From assembly GCA_029844215.1 (NCBI GenBank), contig CM056726.1:33473001-33537000 (forward strand): a stretch of 64,000 nucleotides of DNA, written 5' to 3'. Source of the stretch: Przewalskia tangutica (taxonomy: Eukaryota > Streptophyta > Magnoliopsida > Solanales > Solanaceae). Under the pieces are notes generated by a model. The model had not been told where the DNA came from. It did no database searches and saw only the letters and a program-made list of their open reading frames with translations. Of the stretch, positions 59,040-64,000 are shown piece after piece. Position numbers and translations under genes: made by a program. Each line of letters starts with the position of its first letter. Within the stretch, counting starts at the first letter, position 1.

Positions 59040-59210
59040 GCTCACCAGGAAACTGGAACCGAACTAATCTCTCTCTCTACAGTCCACATTGGCATAACAA
59101 GACGCCAGCCAATCCATACCCATAATCACATCAAAGTCTGTCATATCCAACTCTATCAAGTCGGCTAGAGTCGACGATCGCCTATAGTCATCGGGCAAGC
59201 CTTATATACC
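59040..59210 (-). pseudogene. Tekay protease C-terminal part
   Basis: Minus strand: DLIELDMTDFDVIMGMDWLA near 59110-59160, the conserved end of gypsy aspartic proteases just before RT. The active-site Asp lies further upstream and is not cleanly readable. Confidence 0.75.
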
Positions 59211-59429
59211 CGGCTATCATCGAATCACTCATCGCGTAGCACTCAAAAGGTCTTATGGACTCGGGCTCTATCCCTACTCTGGCAATATGAGGATATATAG
59301 GACAAGGTAGAACTCGGATCTATCAAAGCATATACATCACGAAGAAACCAACAATGTACTGTGGCGACATCCGCGACGCCTCGCAGTCTGTCGGTTGGGA
59401 CATAGCATATATGCGGTTCGAGGACCGCT

Positions 59430-60654
59430 AGAATCGAACCCTACCACGACCTCTGCGCGGCTGCCGCCCATAAGTACCACGCCTCGGGCGTCTAACCATC
59501 GAAGATGAAGATCCAAAGCCCGACCCCGTCGGTGAACAGTGACGCTCGCGCCGCTGGGGCGGACAATCCTTCTTTAGATGGCCTGCTGCCACAAGAGTAA
59601 TACGCTCCGAACCCATACGGCACTCGCCGGATGAGACCTACCGCGTCGAACGCCGCAGAGGTAGGTGGTCTCGATTGGTGACGGTCCGCCTCGCGAAATC
59701 TCAAGTCCTGGAGCCACGACTGCTCTCAATAACCGTGATCGGACCTCCTGCCGGAATCGAGAAGGAGCACTCGTGATGGCTGGAATGTGGACTGGTTCTT
59801 GCGAGGCCGCCTCGAAAATCGCCTCGAGATCCTGCTGTCCCGGCCTCTTGGTGGCCTAAATCTAGCCGATCCTTCCTCTCTCGCTCAATCCCTCGCGTGC
59901 GCTGCATCTTGGCAATATCCATCCTCGGTGAAGAGCCACCCCAGCATCAGATAATCATATGACGGTCTAACCCCATCACATATCGATGAACCACATGCGG
60001 CCATATCGGCCCACAATGGTGTGCGCATACACGGCCAGGAGTCAAACTCAGTGTACTCTCGATAGTCCTCGTCGCCTCAAGGTCAAGAATCTATCTACCC
60101 GGCTCTCCTCATCTCGGGGAGGAAGAAGTGGTCTAGGGCGCCTCTGTGAACTCCTCCCAAACACCGGAAGAGCATCCTCACCTCTCGACAACACCCATGA
60201 CACAAACAAGTTCAACGCAATATCGCGTAGCGGTAAAGCTAGTATAACACTCGGTCTCCGATGCCCTAAGCACTGCATGGTCCAGAATCGCCGGACAAAC
60301 TCCTGCGATCCTCGCCAAATCTCGAACCATAGAACTTCGGGTGGGTGACAACCGAAATCCGAATCAGAAGCTCGGCTCTGGGTTGGCCACTGCTCTGCGT
60401 TGCCTCGCTACTATCTTGGTCGATGCAAGAATCTGTTCACCCGTAATCTCTATACTCGGACCACGATGGGATGGAGGCTCGTCTGCATGGTCTTAGTAGC
60501 GCTCACGCCTCGAAATCTGCTGAGGTGGCGACGACGTGGAACTCGCGCCCTAAACATCATCTCGTAAGGGCGGGCTGTGCCTCGTAACTCTCGCGTCCAC
60601 TAGCGGCACCGCTTGCCTTGCCGCTACGGGCGCGATTGCCTTGCGTGGAGGCAT
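59430..60654 (-). pseudogene. Tekay gag remnant
   Basis: An ATG at 60654 (minus) starts MPPRKAIAPVAARQAVPL, matching the start seen in the truncated copy. Near 59560-59600 GHLKKDCPPQRR is the second half of a CCHC zinc knuckle; the C-x2-C half is in another frame. Very many small indels, most of them in GC-rich codons. Confidence 0.75.
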
Positions 60655-60845
60655 AACTGATACATAAAGGAAAATATCATAGGAAGTTCAACCTATAACT
60701 CAGCTCTATTGCACGATCTTAGAGTGAAAGAATGGAAACTAATCCTAAATGTCTGCAGACCTCACGATTATAGATGTGGTGCACGACACCGATAATCAAG
60801 ACTCTACTAGACACGCGATGCGTGGACACTTTCCGAGGACTAATC

Positions 60846-60857
60846 GCTCGATACCAC
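60846..60857 (-). promoter_or_regulatory. Tekay primer-binding site
   Basis: Minus strand TGGTATCGAGC, the initiator Met-tRNA-type site lacking one A compared with TGGTATCAGAGC at 38330-38341. Confidence 0.85.
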
Positions 60858-60860
60858 TTT

Positions 60861-63601
60861 TGTCACGACCCGACCGGGGCGATCGTACCCTGCCGGTACC
60901 GCCGTATACATCAAAGAATAGCGGCGGAACATACATAACACATAACTTATAAAAGGTAAACATCATCGGCCGATAATCTTGCCATAAAACATACTTAAAC
61001 AAAAGTATGGCGGATCTGTTGGTTCTTATAGCCCAAAACACATATGTGACCACGCACTTAAAGATAACAATGGCGGGACGGGGCCCGCCATACCCCGAAT
61101 GTACAAAATACCTATAGCATCGGGAATATTCGTACTAATAAACAAGCTTCCGAGGAATGGAGCTTCGACACCGAACGGTGATCCTAAGAACGAGGATCCA
61201 CAATCGCTTACCTGCGGCGTGAGCGGCCCAGGAATTCGGTCACACATATGTACCAAGTATGTAAGTGGAAAATACTGTAATAATGATATCATAAGTCTAA
61301 AAGTAGTGAGTCATGGAAGACAAACAAAATACCTTTTCTTGTGCCTTACTAACATAGAGTGACAAGTGTATATAATCTGCATAAAATAGGGGCCTCATGA
61401 TCAAAAGCAGTACCTCGCGTAGTATCAATAAGCACCCTACTCCCGAGACTATTTCACCGCATAGGTCTGTGGACCCGCATGAGGTATTCCTCGCATAAAT
61501 GTACCGCCGCATGGGACTATTTCACCCGCATAAGCCCATAAGGACTCGCATGAGGTATTCCTCGCATCGTGGGTAGCAAATCCACGGAACAGGTGGTATA
61601 ACGATCTTGGGGACTTACCCCTCAGATATACTCTTACCTTGAAGCAGATGGTATAACGATCTTGGGGCTTACCCCTCAGATATACTCTTACACTGAAGCA
61701 GATGGTATAACGATCTTGGGGCTTGCCCCTCAGATATACTCTTACACTGAAGAAGGTGGTATGACGATCTTGGGGCTTGCCCCTCAGACATACTCTTACC
61801 ACAGGTAGGTGGTATAACGATCTTGGGGCTTGCCCCTCAGATATACTCTTACCCTAGCTCAAACTGTCATCATATCATAATCATAAATAAGTTAAGAAAA
61901 CTTATAACTTCTTATTAGTCTTGTTCATATACCCTCTCATTTTAGTTTACTTAAGGCACTTAATCATATCTTTAAAAAAAGGAAACCGGGAATTTAACCC
62001 AAGTACTACATACTTCAACTCTTTTAGAAGTGACTCTTTTTCATACATAAAACCTTCGGGCAATTGATGCCTTAAAATCAATTTGCCTTTAATAAATCAA
62101 ATCATTTGGCCTTACTTGTCTTACTTAGAGTAAACCTCTTCTCATTAATCTTTTATAAAGCTAATAAACCAACTTCCCATAAAGTTGTTATATTAATCCT
62201 ACACTTTAGTAAAATCATACTTTTCCCTAACCAAGAGACTTATCCATTCTTAAAACGAAACAAATCATTATATACTTAAAACAAGTAAGAAATACCAAAT
62301 CTTGTACGTCTACCGTACTACATAGTTTCATCTATTCATGCTCAAGAGATAGGAAAACTCCACATACCTCTTCGGTCAATCCACTTGCTAAGTCCAACTA
62401 CCGCAAGTAATATGTCAACCTATAATAACCATAATGCGTTTATCAACCTCTAATTTCAATGTAGAAATAATCTAAGTTCAAAGCCCCTAATTCTATGGAA
62501 AATTGGGCAGCATTTCCTTTGTTTCTACATACTTTGCCACCTTTCTCAAGGCCGAATTCAACATCCAAATGCCACATTTAAGGCTCAACAATCCAAACAT
62601 ATCAAAGGGGATTACACACCTAAACTTGGGTGTGTAAAATTTTGCCCCAAAAGGTACAACAATTCACTTAACAATTCTAAAGTAGTTTTTAGGCTACAAC
62701 ATGCTCATAATATCTTTTTAGCCATTTCTTTCATATCCAAACCACATTTCTTACATGCAATGACTCTAAGTGCATTATTCACTACTACAAATCCCTTCTT
62801 CTTCACATGCAACATTAATAACTAACCACAAGAGAAGAAATGTTACCTTAAAGCTTTAGCCAAACTTATTCCAACAACTTTGCTAGCCTCCTTTCCAAGA
62901 ACACCACCACACTAACACCAACAAACTAGCCACAAGCTTCCTTCTTGTTCTTAACTTTTCAGATTTTTCTTAGGCTTTGAATTCCCCTTGGAATTTTAGA
63001 GAGAAGTGATAGCTCATTTAGAGAGAGAGATTGAAAGATGACCAAGTCTTCAAGACTTGGTCAATATAAGGCATGCAATAAAATCAGATTGGGGGGGGGG
63101 GGGAGACACTTGTCACCCTCCCATGGCCTTTTTAAAAGAGAAAATCAGATTTTCCTAAGTTTTTCCGCCTGTAATCCCGCCAGCCATGGCACTGAAACCC
63201 TGCGGACTCTGAACTTCCGCGCTGCCTGTCTGGCGCCCGCGCTGCAACTCAGCGACCCTCGGTACTTTCCGCGCCATCGCCGCTTTGTCCAAACACATTT
63301 CCGTCCGATCACGCCGAACTCAGAATTTCATAACTTTCTACTCCGACGTCCTATCGACGAACGGTTGGTTGCGTTGGAATCTAGACTCAACGAACTACGC
63401 CCTAGGCCTTTGAAACACTTAGGAACTCTCAATGTACCGGGTCATAACCCGCCTCAAAGTTGACTAAAACCCGTCCGGAACCCGCCTCAAAGTTGACTAA
63501 AACCCGTCCGGAACAATCCGTCAACCTATCATTTGAAAATTTTAAGTCTTACATGCTTTCGTACGCTCTCATACGTAGGGTCAGAACTACGGGGTATAAC
63601 A
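60861..63601 (-). repeat. Tekay 5' LTR (right)
   Basis: Plus-strand ends TGTCACGACCCGACCGGGG and ACGGGGTATAACA, 2,741 bp. A 13-G run sits at 63091-63103. A duplicated CCCGCCTCAAAGTTGACTAA block occurs near 63448-63505. Confidence 0.92.
61588..61853. repeat. Five-unit tandem array in the right Tekay LTR
   Basis: Counterpart of 53893-54152. All five units here carry CCCCTCAGA where four of five units in the left LTR carry CCCGCCGGA. Confidence 0.85.
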
Positions 63602-63872
63602 GCCACTCCCTCAACACCCTTCCGCACCCGTAACCCAGTGTCATCATAATTCGACACTGAGACAAAATTTTGAATTTTCATCATCCTTGTTCTCTAAGTT
63701 TCTAGTGTCACAAATTCACTATTTTTCAAAGCTCACTTTCTCTCAACACCCTATTGAATTTGCACCGACTTTGGTCTTCATTCAAATCCTCAATCATCAG
63801 GACAAAATTGGCTAATCAATCAACGTGTTTGTCGAAAAACTTTTTCATCATCTCCAGCCAAACATGGGCATC
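63602..63872 (+). other. End of the Tat 3' untranslated region
   Basis: Sequence to the right of the Tekay insertion with Tat-like AGGACAAAATTGGC and a GGGCATC-type tract immediately before the LTR. Interpreted as the continuation of 53150. Confidence 0.55.
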
Positions 63873-64000
63873 TGTTGACACCTAATTTTGATCCATCTTT
63901 TTTGAATATTTGCTATAATTTTAAATATTTTTGACACCGTATTTTTATCATTATTTTTGTATTTTTATATATCATAATCATAAATATTCCATGTTATCCT
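63873..64000 (+). repeat. Tat LTR start, continues past the window
   Basis: Begins TGTTGACACCTAATTTTGAT, close to the start of the solo LTR at 47118 (TGTTGACACCCAATTTTG), then diverges. Interpreted as the right LTR of the outer Tat element. Confidence 0.75.

Larger units (their letters stand above)
53151..63601 (-). mobile_element. Structurally complete Tekay-type chromovirus (Ty3-gypsy)
   Basis: 10.45 kb. LTRs at 53151-55904 (3') and 60861-63601 (5'), PBS, gag, protease, RT, RNase H, integrase and chromodomain in order on the minus strand, then a polypurine tract. Flanking GCCAT (53146-53150) and GCCAC (63602-63606) fit a TSD with one change. In AT-rich LTR stretches the two LTRs differ at only about a dozen positions per kb by eye, suggesting a fairly recent insertion, yet every ORF is broken by small indels. 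It splits the outer Tat element. Confidence 0.92.
42905..64000 (+). mobile_element. Outer Tat/Ogre-type Ty3-gypsy element, invaded by two others
   Basis: Pieces in collinear order: partial left LTR (42905-43880), PBS (43881), leader, integrase (45430-46108), 3' untranslated repeat DNA (46109-47117, 51542-53150, 63602-63872), right LTR start (63873 onward, off the window). Interruptions: a solo LTR at 47118-51541 and a Tekay element at 53151-63601. Gag, protease and RT are largely missing between the PBS and integrase, so the element has a large internal deletion. The single-element interpretation is an inference from order, orientation and flank matches. Confidence 0.65.

Overview
This is plant nuclear DNA, most likely from a member of the Solanaceae. 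The main evidence is three copies of a TS-type SINE (tRNA-derived, ending in TTG repeats; two of them reversed) and one Au-type SINE fragment, together with plant genes that contain introns and nested plant LTR retrotransposons. No bacterial-type operons, rRNA or tRNA genes were recognised. About three quarters of the window is transposable-element DNA.

Left third (1-19.4 kb), gene-bearing. The window opens inside the 5' end of a minus-strand Ty1-copia element (1-647), followed by a Stowaway MITE and a TS SINE. From 2449 to 12837 lies a plus-strand ARGONAUTE gene of the AGO4/6/9 clade, closest to AGO6. About 22 exon remnants can be read in order. It is a pseudogene: a complete 4.6-kb Ty1-copia element (5343-9986, TSD TATAT) sits in the exon encoding the NSEIYG segment, and there are several frameshifts, an in-frame TAA, a changed first catalytic Asp and loss of the segment carrying the second catalytic Asp. 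A hAT-like element sits in a later intron. From 17.6 to 14.3 kb on the minus strand are exons of a host gene I do not recognise, with SINEs in its introns. At 18323-18934 (minus) is the one clearly intact gene, a single-exon ERF repressor with an AP2 domain and a C-terminal EAR (DLNLPPP) motif.

Middle (19.4-42.9 kb), nested elements. A non-autonomous hAT element (19433-23006, 8-bp TSD CTCAAAAC) contains a 2.6-kb solo LTR of a Tekay-like Ty3-gypsy family. A degenerate Athila-type Ty3-gypsy element (24068-32646, TSD GAGAC) splits an older LTR-like sequence. A tandemly duplicated block (33.1-35.5 kb), a truncated second Tekay-like element (35.5-40.8 kb, minus) and two plus-oriented LTR fragments of related families follow.

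Right third (42.9-64 kb). One degenerate Tat/Ogre-type Ty3-gypsy element appears to span the whole segment. It has a partial left LTR and a PBS at 43.88 kb, integrase remnants at 45.4-46.1 kb, repeat-rich 3' DNA, and its right LTR starts at 63.87 kb. It has been invaded by a 4.4-kb Tat-type solo LTR (47118-51541, itself carrying a Tourist-like MITE) and by a structurally complete Tekay chromovirus (53151-63601).

A caution for the reader: related LTR copies are almost identical in AT-rich stretches but differ by many small indels in GC-rich stretches. Some frameshifts in GC-rich DNA may therefore be consensus errors rather than biology. The AGO6 lesions mostly lie in ordinary-composition sequence.
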